Assembly (NCBI GenBank): GCA_045222555.1
Contig: JBGUYY010000097.1
Location: forward strand, 124,001 to 188,000
Direction of reading: 5' to 3'
Length of the DNA: 64,000 bases
From: UBA1756 sp045222555
GTDB taxonomy: Bacteria; Bacteroidota; Bacteroidia; Bacteroidales; WCHB1-69
Positions 14,930 to 23,998 of this stretch are shown here, one piece after another. The stretch's first letter is position 1. Every line of letters starts with the position of its first letter. A program made the position numbers and the translations under genes. Under the pieces are notes generated by a model, which ran no database searches, was not told where the DNA came from, and saw only the letters and a list, made by a program, of their open reading frames with translations.

Positions 14930-16876
14930 ATGAATTATATAGAATTTGACAAAGAGAAATTAGTCAACATATCTTTCGCCAAAGACCGCGAACTGCTGCG
15001 TTGTAGCCGCACGGGGGCTTTCGCCAACACCTCGCTGCTGCGACTCAACACCCGCAAGTACCACGGGCTGTTCATCGTGCCGCAAGACAACATCGACCAT
15101 GAGCGGCATGTGCTGGTCTCCAACCTGAACGAGAGTGTCATCATGAACGACATGGAGTTCCGGCTGGGCATCCACCAGTACAAGGGCGGCATCATCGACC
15201 CGAAAGGCAACAAGTACATGCAGCGTTTCGTGGCCGACCCCGTTCCCACCTACTACTTCCGGGTTGGAAAGTTCAACTTCAAAAGCGAAATTCTTCTGCT
15301 CAACAATGACGAGCGCCTCATCATCAAATACACAATCTTGGATGAGGTGGAATCGGTGGCCTTCCAGTTCCAGCCGTTGCTCGCCTTCCGTCAAATTCAT
15401 CATCTCACCCATAAAAACGATGCGGCCAATACCAGTTATGAGCGGTGTAAAAATGGTGTAAAATATTGTTTATATGATAATTACACACCAGTTTATTTTC
15501 AATGTTCTGAAGAAATCTATTACGAGCATGCTCCTGTCTGGTATGAGAATTTTGAATATGAAAAAGAGATTGAACGCGGTTATGAAGGCGTAGAAGACCT
15601 GCTGAACCCGGGCAAAATCAACGTGAAACTCACCAGCGGAGTATTGTACCTCACCATCGGCACCGAACCCATCGACCCTACCACCCTCGAACAGCTATAC
15701 AATAATGATATTGAGCACCATACTAACCGCAGTACCTACTTCAACTGTCTGAAGAATGCGGCGGAGCAATTCATCGTGAAGCGCAATGGGAAGACCGAAA
15801 TCATTGCTGGCTACCCGTGGTTTGGCCGTTGGGGACGCGACACCTTCATCTCGCTGCCCGGTCTCACGCTGGCCCTCGACAAGCCCGAGCTCTGCAAGGA
15901 GATCATGGACTCGATGCTGGAAGAGCTGCAAGGCGGTCTTTTCCCGAACATCGGCTGCGGCAGCGACAACGCCTACAACTCGGTGGATGCACCCTTGTGG
16001 TTCATCCGTGCCGTGCAGCAGTATGCCACCTACACGCACAGTGAGAAGCAAATCTGGAAGGAGTACGGAGAAGCCATCCGCTCCATCCTCAACGCTTACC
16101 GCGAAGGAGCACTCTTCAATATCAAAATGCTTGACAACGGCCTCATCTATGCTGGCTGCGAAGGCAAAGCCCTTACTTGGATGGATGCCATCGTGAACGG
16201 CAAGCCTGTAACGCCGAGAACCGGCTGTCAAGTGGAGATCAACGCATTATGGTACAATGCATTATGCTTTGCCACCGAAATGGCACGTTTGGCAAAAGAC
16301 ACCGACTTTGTTCAGGAATGGAAAGAGATCATCAAAGAATTTCCTGATCATTTTAAGGCCACCTTCTGGTCAAAGGAGAAGGGCTGGTTGGCCGACTATG
16401 TGGACGGCGACTACAAGAACTTCCAGGTGCGTCCCAACATGCTCATCGCCACTTCTTTACCTTACACAGCCATCAGCGAAAAGATCCGCCAGCTGATTTT
16501 GAAGAAATGTACCGAAGAGCTGCTCACCAACAAAGGTATCCGCACCTTGTCGCCCAACGACCCTGACTACAAGGGGTACTATGGCGGCGACCAGGCCACG
16601 CGCGATGCCGCCTACCACCAGGGCACCTGTTGGCCGTGGCTGCTCATGCCCTTCACCAACGGCATGATTGCCGTACATCAGAAAAAAGCATTCCCCATTC
16701 TGGAAAAAATCCTCTACGACTTCGAGAGTGACATCAAAGAATATGGTATCTCCACCATCGGAGAGGTGTTCGACGGGGCGCCCCCGCACCACCCCAACGG
16801 CTGCATCTCGCAGGCTTGGAGCGTGGCCGCCCTGCTCTACATCAAATGGGTGCTTGAAACTGGCAGAACCCTGTAA
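14930..16876 (+). CDS. Glycogen debranching enzyme (amylo-alpha-1,6-glucosidase, GH133-like)
   Basis: A 648-residue protein starting at the ATG 14930 (MNYIEFDKEK). A TTG two codons earlier is a less likely start. The N-terminal beta-rich domain (LLRLNTRKYHGLFI, ~30-260) matches the bacterial debranching N-domain. The C-terminal (alpha/alpha)6 barrel has YPWFGRWGRDTFISLPGL, NSVDAPLWFI, LTWMDA, RTGCQVEINALWYNAL and GEVFDGAPPHHPNGC. It hydrolyses alpha-1,6 branch points of glycogen in the cytoplasm. No glycogen synthase or phosphorylase gene is adjacent; the gene sits 39 nt after aspS and 9 nt before ribD. Confidence 0.92.
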   Translation: MNYIEFDKEKLVNISFAKDRELLRCSRTGAFANTSLLRLNTRKYHGLFIVPQDNIDHERHVLVSNLNESVIMNDMEFRLGIHQYKGGIIDPKGNKYMQRFVADPVPTYYFRVGKFNFKSEILLLNNDERLIIKYTILDEVESVAFQFQPLLAFRQIHHLTHKNDAANTSYERCKNGVKYCLYDNYTPVYFQCSEEIYYEHAPVWYENFEYEKEIERGYEGVEDLLNPGKINVKLTSGVLYLTIGTEPIDPTTLEQLYNNDIEHHTNRSTYFNCLKNAAEQFIVKRNGKTEIIAGYPWFGRWGRDTFISLPGLTLALDKPELCKEIMDSMLEELQGGLFPNIGCGSDNAYNSVDAPLWFIRAVQQYATYTHSEKQIWKEYGEAIRSILNAYREGALFNIKMLDNGLIYAGCEGKALTWMDAIVNGKPVTPRTGCQVEINALWYNALCFATEMARLAKDTDFVQEWKEIIKEFPDHFKATFWSKEKGWLADYVDGDYKNFQVRPNMLIATSLPYTAISEKIRQLILKKCTEELLTNKGIRTLSPNDPDYKGYYGGDQATRDAAYHQGTCWPWLLMPFTNGMIAVHQKKAFPILEKILYDFESDIKEYGISTIGEVFDGAPPHHPNGCISQAWSVAALLYIKWVLETGRTL

Positions 16877-16885
16877 ACCAGCAAT

Positions 16886-17863
16886 ATGCCACACACTATC
16901 ACTGATTTCGACAACGCCATGATGCGCCGCTGCATCGAACTGGCCCGCCTTGGTATGGGCTATACCGCCCCGAACCCCATGGTAGGCGCGGTCATCGTGC
17001 ACAACGGGCTCATCATCGGCGAAGGATATCACCACCGTTATGGCGAAGCACATGCCGAAGTTAACGCCATCCGTGCCGTGGCCGACCCTACCCTGCTGAA
17101 GGATTCCACCATCTATGTAAGTTTGGAACCCTGCTCACACTACGGCAAGACACCGCCCTGCGCCGACAAAATCATCGAGATGGGCATCCCCCGTGTGGTA
17201 GTCGGCTCCACCGACCCGCACGACAAGGTGAACGGCAAGGGCATTGAAAAGCTGAGGCAGGCCGGTATTGACGTCACCACCGGGGTGCTGGCCAACGAAT
17301 GCGATGAGCTCAACTGCCGTTTTTTCACCTACCACCAGCATCACCGTCCTTACATCATCCTGAAGTGGGCGCAGACAGCAGACAGGTATATGGACATTGA
17401 CCGGCAGGAGCAGCCTGACGGGAAGTACTGGATCACCCGCCCCGAGACAGGGGTGCTGGTACACAAATGGAGAAGCGAGGAGCAGGCCATCCTTATCGGA
17501 TATAACACTTACGTGAACGACCGTCCGCAGCTCACCACACGTCACTACCCGGGGAAGAACCCGCAGCGGTACATCATGGCGCGGCAGCCCGAGCGTATCG
17601 CCCCCATCGAAGGCTTCACACTGCTGCCCGATGACCCACACACCGCCATGGAACAGCTGTACAGCGACCGCATGCTGTCGGTGATCGTGGAGGGCGGCCG
17701 CAAGACTCTTGACCGATTCATCAGTGCCGGGCTGTGGGACGAAGCGCGCCTCCTGACTTCGCCCGTACGATGGGGGAAAGGCACCCCAGCACCAGAGATA
17801 CAGGGGCAAACCATTTCGGAGATGAACATTGCCGGCGACTACGTGAAAATACTGCGACGATAA
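16886..17863 (+). CDS. ribD: Bifunctional riboflavin biosynthesis deaminase/reductase RibD
   Basis: A 325-residue two-domain enzyme. The N-terminal cytidine-deaminase fold (1-~145) has the zinc site in GEAHAEVNAI and LEPCSHYGKTPPCADKI, i.e. His-Ala-Glu plus two Cys. The C-terminal domain (~150-325) is the DHFR-like reductase (ILKWAQTADRYM, SVIVEGGRKTLDRFI). Together they convert the first GTP-cyclohydrolase product to the 5-amino-6-ribitylamino-uracil phosphate of riboflavin synthesis. It is the last gene of the ptb-aspS-debranching run. Confidence 0.95.
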   Translation: MPHTITDFDNAMMRRCIELARLGMGYTAPNPMVGAVIVHNGLIIGEGYHHRYGEAHAEVNAIRAVADPTLLKDSTIYVSLEPCSHYGKTPPCADKIIEMGIPRVVVGSTDPHDKVNGKGIEKLRQAGIDVTTGVLANECDELNCRFFTYHQHHRPYIILKWAQTADRYMDIDRQEQPDGKYWITRPETGVLVHKWRSEEQAILIGYNTYVNDRPQLTTRHYPGKNPQRYIMARQPERIAPIEGFTLLPDDPHTAMEQLYSDRMLSVIVEGGRKTLDRFISAGLWDEARLLTSPVRWGKGTPAPEIQGQTISEMNIAGDYVKILRR

Positions 17864-17911
17864 CATTATTATTTTTTTCTTAAAAAAAAGAATAACTTTT
17901 TGATTTTTTTG

Positions 17912-17919
17912 TAATTTTG
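17912..17919 (+). promoter_or_regulatory. -7 promoter element before the 221-residue membrane protein
   Basis: TAATTTTG followed by CACC, 22 nt before the ATG at 17942, in an A/T-rich gap after ribD. Confidence 0.6.
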
Positions 17920-17941
17920 CACCCACAAATTTTTAACAGCC

Positions 17942-18607
17942 ATGATGCTCCTACTGCCAATTATTAGCATTGTATTGTGGGTGAGTTACATCATCTTCAT
18001 ATTGTGCAAATTCGGCATCCCGACCACCATTTCTGAGACCTACTACCTGCTCAGCAAAAAATGGGATTGGCTGTTTGTGGTATGGTGTTTTGTCACGGCC
18101 ACGCCCCTCTGCATCTACTGGTTTATCATCGCACCACACGGCTTGAAATGGTTCCCCGTCGCCAACTGGGTGGCCATGGTTTCCATTGGACTTTGCGCCT
18201 GCTACAAGTCTGGTCCGAAAGACCCCGAGAGCGTGAAATGCATCACCAAGGGGGATGACACACCGGCCGAAAAACAAAAGGTAAAACCCGTACGGGCACT
18301 CGTCGACTACTCGAAGCGACTTGTCGCCAAATTCAAGCCCAAAACCCTGTTTAAATATGGCTGGAAACGTTTAGCCCACTACATCAATGCATTGGGGGCC
18401 ATCATTCTCAGCACTGTATATCTGTGGATCACGGCTAAAATTACGGTCATTGCCAGTCTGCTCATCTACTTTTTCTCCATCCTGATCGGCACGCGGGTGC
18501 AAGCGGTTTACAACTGGAAATACTCCACCAACCACAGCCACAATGCATGGGTGTTTTTCGCAGAGATCATCTGCTTTGTGCAGCTTTTTATCTTTATCCT
18601 TATTTAA
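17942..18607 (+). CDS. Membrane protein of unknown function
   Basis: A 221-residue protein with four or five predicted membrane helices: ~2-24 (LLLPIISIVLWVSYIIFIL), ~43-62, ~68-88, ~152-185 (ALGAIILSTVYLWI onward, possibly two) and ~200-221. A basic Lys-rich loop lies at ~95-145 and the segment ISETYYLLSKKWDWLF follows helix 1. I do not recognise a characterised family. It stands alone between its own promoter and the gap promoter, so context gives no function. Confidence 0.7.
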   Translation: MMLLLPIISIVLWVSYIIFILCKFGIPTTISETYYLLSKKWDWLFVVWCFVTATPLCIYWFIIAPHGLKWFPVANWVAMVSIGLCACYKSGPKDPESVKCITKGDDTPAEKQKVKPVRALVDYSKRLVAKFKPKTLFKYGWKRLAHYINALGAIILSTVYLWITAKITVIASLLIYFFSILIGTRVQAVYNWKYSTNHSHNAWVFFAEIICFVQLFIFILI

Positions 18608-18739
18608 TTTTCAAAGTCTCCCCACTATTGTTTTGGGAAAAGCTCTACCCCTACCAGCTCGCAGAGGATGTGCTTTTTTTGTATGCGCAGAGATAGACAA
18701 AAAAAATGAAAAAGGGAATAAAAATCCTGAATATTGTTG

Positions 18740-18747
18740 TAAATTTG
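18740..18747 (+). promoter_or_regulatory. -7 promoter element of gap / PPDK-like unit
   Basis: TAAATTTG followed by CAGG, 87 nt before the gap ATG. The leader between is strongly A/T-rich and ends in the RBS-like AAGGAG at about 18822-18827. Confidence 0.6.
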
Positions 18748-18834
18748 CAGGGAAATTCATTATCCAACTTATTAAAATAAGTTATTTATTTTCAATATTT
18801 TATAATAAAATAAAAATATATAAGGAGTAAAAAA

Positions 18835-19842
18835 ATGCCAGTAAGAATCGGAATCAACGGTTTTGGAAGAATTGGGAAGATGGTGTTCCGGCTGATGGAA
18901 GGTCGGGACGACATGGTGGTTACGCATATCAACGACAAGATGGACACCCGCCTGATGGCGCATCTGCTGCGGTACGACAGCATACACGGACGTTTTGCAG
19001 CCGACATCAGCTGCGACGAGACACATCTGTATGTGAACGGCCGTACCATCCTCGTGACCAACTGCACCTCCCCTGAGGAAATTCCGTGGGGCGACAGTGG
19101 TGTGAACATCGTCATCGACTCGTGCGGAAGGTTCAAGACCCGCGAACGGCTGCGCGGCCATCTGCGCGACAGCGTGCGGAAAGTCATCCTCAGCTGTCCG
19201 CCCGACGACGCTTCCATCGAACGCACAGTGGTAATGGGCGTGAACGACCACACCCTGACCGCCACCGACGACATCGTCTCCAACGCCTCCTGCACCACCA
19301 ACTGCATCGCGGTGATGCTGAAGGTGGTGAACGACGAGTTCGGCATCAAGCGGGGATTCATGAACACAGTGCATCCCACCACCAACAACCAGAACCTGCA
19401 GGACGGCTATCATGCTGACTACCGCCGCGCCCGCTCGGCTATCGCCAACATCATTCCGACCACCTCGTCGGCGGTGCGCGCCGTACACCTCGTGCTGCCC
19501 GAGATGCGCAACATCTTCGACGGCTTCGCCACCCGCGTGCCCGTTGCCGACTGCTCGTTTGTGGAGCTCACCGCCGAACTCAACAGTCCGACCACAGCCC
19601 ACGACATCCGTGAGGCCTTCCGCCGCTACGCCGACGGCCCCCTCAACGGCATCCTCGAATACTCCGAAGACCCGCTCGTGAGTAGCGACATCACCGACAA
19701 TCCGCACTCCGCCATCTTCGACGCCCTCGCCACCAAAGTCATCGGCGGCAACTTCATCCAAATCCTTGGATGGTACGACAACGAATGCGGCTATTCATCC
19801 CGAATCATCGACCTGATCAAACATATCCAGAACTATGAGTAA
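18835..19842 (+). CDS. gap: Glyceraldehyde-3-phosphate dehydrogenase
   Basis: A 335-residue enzyme oxidising glyceraldehyde-3-phosphate to 1,3-bisphosphoglycerate with NAD(P). The Rossmann start is RIGINGFGRIGKMVF; the catalytic Cys153 is in SNASCTTNC and the catalytic His180 in NTVHPTTNNQ, where most GapA proteins have TVHAYTxDQ. The final helix WYDNECGYSSR is typical. IDSCGRFK replaces the usual ESTGxF, so it is a divergent member, and an erythrose-4-phosphate dehydrogenase role cannot be excluded. An AAGGAG ribosome-binding site precedes the ATG, unusual here since most genes lack one. Its 3' end overlaps the next gene by 8 nt. Confidence 0.93.
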   Translation: MPVRIGINGFGRIGKMVFRLMEGRDDMVVTHINDKMDTRLMAHLLRYDSIHGRFAADISCDETHLYVNGRTILVTNCTSPEEIPWGDSGVNIVIDSCGRFKTRERLRGHLRDSVRKVILSCPPDDASIERTVVMGVNDHTLTATDDIVSNASCTTNCIAVMLKVVNDEFGIKRGFMNTVHPTTNNQNLQDGYHADYRRARSAIANIIPTTSSAVRAVHLVLPEMRNIFDGFATRVPVADCSFVELTAELNSPTTAHDIREAFRRYADGPLNGILEYSEDPLVSSDITDNPHSAIFDALATKVIGGNFIQILGWYDNECGYSSRIIDLIKHIQNYE

Positions 19843-22800
19843 CGAAATCAAATCCAAAGCGTTAGAGGTCAACCTGCGCAACACCAACGTCGAATACGAA
19901 ATTCCAGCAGAGCACCAGTGGTTCATGTCTTTGTCGGAAAAACAGTGGGGACTCCATAAACGTGTGATGGAGTTTTTCGCCGAATACGACCACCCCATGT
20001 CGAATCGCGCTGAAGTGGTGAAAGCCCTTCCCAACGTTACCATCAACGACTTCTGGCTCTACAAAGAACTTTCCCTCGAAGACCAGAAACGAGTGGTCAA
20101 CGTCGCCCTCGACATCTACGAGAAACTGCTGTCGGAAAAGCTGCGCCACGCATGGGCCAAAGATCTCGTGACCTACTTCCTCCGCTTTATCGAGAGCAAC
20201 GATGCCGTGCTCACCGCCTGCGACAACGGTGTGGGACGTTGCATCGCACTATTAGATCAGTATATGGATGACAACGCCTTTGACTACTACTGCCATATCG
20301 GCCAGTTCAAGCTGAAACTCACCCTCGCCGCCCAACACCCCGAAACGGCAGTTGCCACTTTCAAGATGATGCAACGCCTCGTGCTCAGCCACATCCAGTT
20401 CTGGCGCGAAACCACCCGAATCAGCCAGTGGTATGAGGAACACAAGAACAAAATGTCGCAAGACTACTCAAAATCCCTCTCCGAACTCGACGCCCCGCTG
20501 TTTGACGAATACACGCAGTTGGCCAACAACGCCCAAACATGGCAAGAGTTGTGCGACAACGCTTTCACCTTCAACGACATCATCAAAGCCTTTGAAAGCA
20601 AAATCTCCACCTTCCAATACACCTCCGAACAATTCTGCTACATCTTCTACCTCCTCCACCTGCCCGGCACCATCGACAACCACCCGCAGCTGCTGGTGGA
20701 GCTCAACAAGGTCATCAAGATGGTGAGCCACGAACAAGACGAAGCACAATGCATCGCCTCCATGGACGACCTCTTCGAGCAGTTTGTGGATTTTCGCGAC
20801 AGCCACCTCAACCTCATTCTCGACTCCATTTTGGAACTGGGAAAAGAGATCATTCACACCGACAACCGCGTACTTACCAGACATTTAGAGAGAAAAATCA
20901 TCGACTTCGGTTTCGTAACTCCTGGGGTAAAATATGTCACCAACGACTGGGAACTGAAGGTGAATCCGTGCCACATCAAGAACGTGCGCGTGTGGTTGGA
21001 GCTGATTGAGTACGCGCCAGAAACGATGCACAAGCTGCTGTCGGCACTCATCATCAACCTGCGTGTGGGCGGCATCTTCGTGTTCGACACCGACTTTTTC
21101 CAGAAAGACATTACCAAGCTGCTCAACTCGCAGATTTCACCCGTTTACAAGCAGACCAAACAGCTGGCCCGTATCTTCCCCGTCTATTTCAACGAGATCG
21201 GCGCTGAGGGCGAGCTGCGCGACGTGTCCACCAAGATTGATGAGTTGTCGCACCGTAACGACAAACTCATCCATTTCCTCCGCAAACAGATTCATACCGA
21301 AGGTAATAACTCGCACATCCAGATCACATTAGATGTCATTGACTTTTGGAATGACTTGAAAAAAGAGCGGTTGAAAGAGATCCTGCCGCCCAACGTGTAC
21401 GACCAGGTAGATGCTGATGGACAGTGGGTGACGGGGGTACACGAATGCCTGCACAAGTTCTGCGACTTTGCCGACCTGCCCCTTTCGGAACTCATCGAAC
21501 TGAAAAAAGATCAGATTGAGCAGATTGCAAGAAAAGTCAAACACGACGAACCCATTGACATACAGCGTGTTTGCCTAATCATTGAGCTTTATCAGCTTTT
21601 AAAAGAAAAATACATCTTCGACTCCACCGACATCATCAACATCATGCGGCGCGACAGCTTCGTGGAGACCGAAGACACCAACCGATTGGAGGAGCTTCTC
21701 AACGGCAACGATCCCGTGGCCACCGTCAAACACATCTTCACCCTGATGAAGAAGCTCAACAACATCATCTTCGACCCGAAGGAGAGCAAGGGATGGGAGA
21801 ATGTGGTGTACAAACGGCACATTGCCTTCGGTATCCCCTCCATGTACGGCTACTACCGCGAGGTGAAGTTCGATGCATTGGGACTGATCTTCAGATTGGA
21901 ACGTATTGTCACCGTACTTATCCACGACATTCTCGAGAACCTCAACACCGACGTTCTCACTTTCAATGCTTTCAAAGAAATCTGCAGCACTATACAGCTG
22001 ATGCACGAAGGCATGATGCTGGACGGCGTTTACGACCAAGGTTTCGACTCCAACCTGCAGATGCTTCAGTACAGTCTCAACTCAGGCTGTTTTACTATCG
22101 AACAGTATATCAACATTTTCCAGTTCATGGAAAACAGTCTGCACGAGATCATCAGCAACTACTTCATCCGTCCGTACGAGCCACTGCTGAAAACCATCAT
22201 CCCGCAACTCACGGAAGACGCTCCCGATGACAAGACGCAGATGAAGAAACTGGTGGCCCAGAAGTCGGAAATCTTCTTCCGCGAGTTGCTCTCCTCCTCG
22301 TTCCTCATCCAGCAACTGGACAACTTCATCGGCGAGATTCTCAACAACCTTCGCAACCAGGCCAACCTGCTGACCTCCGAAGAGGCGAGCAACCTGATGA
22401 CCTACGACCAAAAGTTGGCCTTCAGTCCGCTCAACAAAGAGACCCCCGCCGTGGACAACCGTGTGTTCCTCGGTGCAAAGGCCTATTACCTCAAGAAATT
22501 ATTCCTCAACAACTACCCCGTCCCCCCCGGATTTGTGGTCACCACCGAGGTGTTCCGCCGCATCCATGCCATCCAGAAGGTGGCCTCCATCAATGCCGAA
22601 TTTGACCGTATCCTGCACCGTCATCTTACTGGTGTTGAGAAATTTACTGGCCTAAAATTTGGCGACCCCAAGCGACCGCTGCTGCTGAGTGTGCGCTCGG
22701 GATCTGCCATCTCCATGCCGGGTGCCATGAACACCTTCCTCAACGTCGGCCTCAACGACACCATCACCGAACAGCTGAGCAAGCAGGACAACTACGCATG

Positions 22801-23938
22801 GACCTCATGGGACTGCTACCGCCGTCTGCTCCAGACCTGGGGTATGGCACATGGTCTCGACCGCAACGATTTCGACCAGATCATTCTTAATTATAAAAAG
22901 AAATATGGTGTGACACAGAAAATCGAGTTCACACCTGAGAACATGCGCGAGATCGCCTTTGCTTACAAGCAGTTCCTCATCGACAACAACGTACATTTCG
23001 AGGAGCACCCGTTCCGCCAGCTGAAGCAGGCCATCCTGTGCGTTTTCGACTCCTGGTACTCGGAAAGAGCCAAAGTATATCGCAACCACATGCACATCGC
23101 CGAAGAGTGGGGCACGGCCGCCATCGTGCAGAAGATGGTGCTCGGCAACATCCACCGCGAGTCGGGCTCCGGAGTGGTCTTCACCCGCGACGTGAAGCGC
23201 AACCAAGGAAGCGTACACCTCACCGGCGACTTCTCCTTCCTCAGTCAGGGCGAAGACATTGTAGGCGGACTCATCAACACACTGCCCATCAGTGAATTCC
23301 AAAGAAATTCAGAATACAAAAATGCTCCTTTCTCCCTGCAGAGCCAGTATCCAGAAATCTACAACAAGCTGCGCGAATTAGCCAAAAACATGCTGGAAAA
23401 AGACGGTTTCAGCCATCAGGAGATTGAGTTCACTTTCGAGACCTCCAAGGCAGAAGACTTATATGTGCTGCAAACCCGTAACCAGAACGTCACTCGCCAA
23501 GATGCGGTGGAGACCTTTGCCGCCAATCCGGAAGAGATGGAGAAAGTGGGCAACGGCATCGGCATCGGCAACGGCGTGCTCAACGGCATCATCGTGTTCG
23601 ACATGGAGGACATCCAGAAGGTGCGCAACGGCGAAAACCCCGAACAGCACATCGTGCTGGTACGTCCCGACACGGTACCCGACGACATCGAGCTGATCAT
23701 CGAATGCGACGGTCTGCTCACCGCCCGTGGTGGTGCCACCTCCCACGCGGCTGTCACCGCCGCCACCCTCGGCAAGATCTGTGCCGTGAACTGCGACGCC
23801 CTGATCGTTCACGAAAAAGAGAAGACCCTCACCATCAACGGCACTCCCTTCAGCGTGTTCGACCCCATCGCCATCGACGGTCACAACGGCATCATCTACA
23901 AAGGGAACTATGATGTAGTAATTGATGAGATTGATTGA
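19835..23938 (+). CDS. Giant PPDK-like phosphotransfer protein (ATP-grasp + phosphohistidine domain, no PEP barrel)
   Basis: A 1367-residue protein coupled to gap by an 8-nt overlap. Residues ~1-870 are largely helical and I recognise no domain. From ~875 it resembles the PPDK/PEP-synthase ATP-grasp domain: FLGAKAYYLKKLF, NYPVPPGFVVTTEVFR, SVRSGSAISMPGAMNTFLNVG, EEWGTAAIVQKMVLGN, SGSGVVFTRD, EIEFTFE and LYVLQTRN. The swivelling domain carries a phosphorylatable His1304 in ARGGATSHAAVTAATLGK. The chain ends ~60 residues later, so the C-terminal PEP/pyruvate-binding TIM barrel of true PPDK is missing. It probably takes phosphate from ATP onto His and passes it to an unknown acceptor. Rifampin-phosphotransferase-like logic is a formal alternative, but no rifampin domain is seen. 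A complete ppdK exists at 3319-6072. Confidence 0.88.
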   Translation: MSNEIKSKALEVNLRNTNVEYEIPAEHQWFMSLSEKQWGLHKRVMEFFAEYDHPMSNRAEVVKALPNVTINDFWLYKELSLEDQKRVVNVALDIYEKLLSEKLRHAWAKDLVTYFLRFIESNDAVLTACDNGVGRCIALLDQYMDDNAFDYYCHIGQFKLKLTLAAQHPETAVATFKMMQRLVLSHIQFWRETTRISQWYEEHKNKMSQDYSKSLSELDAPLFDEYTQLANNAQTWQELCDNAFTFNDIIKAFESKISTFQYTSEQFCYIFYLLHLPGTIDNHPQLLVELNKVIKMVSHEQDEAQCIASMDDLFEQFVDFRDSHLNLILDSILELGKEIIHTDNRVLTRHLERKIIDFGFVTPGVKYVTNDWELKVNPCHIKNVRVWLELIEYAPETMHKLLSALIINLRVGGIFVFDTDFFQKDITKLLNSQISPVYKQTKQLARIFPVYFNEIGAEGELRDVSTKIDELSHRNDKLIHFLRKQIHTEGNNSHIQITLDVIDFWNDLKKERLKEILPPNVYDQVDADGQWVTGVHECLHKFCDFADLPLSELIELKKDQIEQIARKVKHDEPIDIQRVCLIIELYQLLKEKYIFDSTDIINIMRRDSFVETEDTNRLEELLNGNDPVATVKHIFTLMKKLNNIIFDPKESKGWENVVYKRHIAFGIPSMYGYYREVKFDALGLIFRLERIVTVLIHDILENLNTDVLTFNAFKEICSTIQLMHEGMMLDGVYDQGFDSNLQMLQYSLNSGCFTIEQYINIFQFMENSLHEIISNYFIRPYEPLLKTIIPQLTEDAPDDKTQMKKLVAQKSEIFFRELLSSSFLIQQLDNFIGEILNNLRNQANLLTSEEASNLMTYDQKLAFSPLNKETPAVDNRVFLGAKAYYLKKLFLNNYPVPPGFVVTTEVFRRIHAIQKVASINAEFDRILHRHLTGVEKFTGLKFGDPKRPLLLSVRSGSAISMPGAMNTFLNVGLNDTITEQLSKQDNYAWTSWDCYRRLLQTWGMAHGLDRNDFDQIILNYKKKYGVTQKIEFTPENMREIAFAYKQFLIDNNVHFEEHPFRQLKQAILCVFDSWYSERAKVYRNHMHIAEEWGTAAIVQKMVLGNIHRESGSGVVFTRDVKRNQGSVHLTGDFSFLSQGEDIVGGLINTLPISEFQRNSEYKNAPFSLQSQYPEIYNKLRELAKNMLEKDGFSHQEIEFTFETSKAEDLYVLQTRNQNVTRQDAVETFAANPEEMEKVGNGIGIGNGVLNGIIVFDMEDIQKVRNGENPEQHIVLVRPDTVPDDIELIIECDGLLTARGGATSHAAVTAATLGKICAVNCDALIVHEKEKTLTINGTPFSVFDPIAIDGHNGIIYKGNYDVVIDEID

Positions 23939-23988
23939 AAATTGAAAATTGAAAATTGAGAATTGAGAACTGAGAATTGAAAATTAAA
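23935..23988 (+). repeat. Heptamer-type tandem repeat (ATTGAAA units)
   Basis: About seven imperfect copies of a 7-nt unit (GAAAATT / GAGAATT / GAACTGA variants) overlap the stop codon of the PPDK-like gene and end just before the C10 protease ATG. A near-identical block lies at 52879-52926. Such repeats occur dispersed in Bacteroidota genomes; the function is unknown. Confidence 0.8.
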
Positions 23989-23998
23989 ATCCATAAAA

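Noticed and set aside
18543..18830. A 95-residue open frame overlapping the end of the 221-residue membrane protein
   Set aside because: It runs through A/T-rich leader DNA and the gap promoter; no coding signal.
19835..23938. Rifampin phosphotransferase
   Set aside because: The ATP-grasp and His domains fit the logic, but the rifampin-binding domain between them is not visible and the large N-terminus and gap coupling do not fit.
23935..23988. Possible CRISPR array
   Set aside because: Units are only 7 nt with no unique spacers and no cas genes; it is a tandem repeat.
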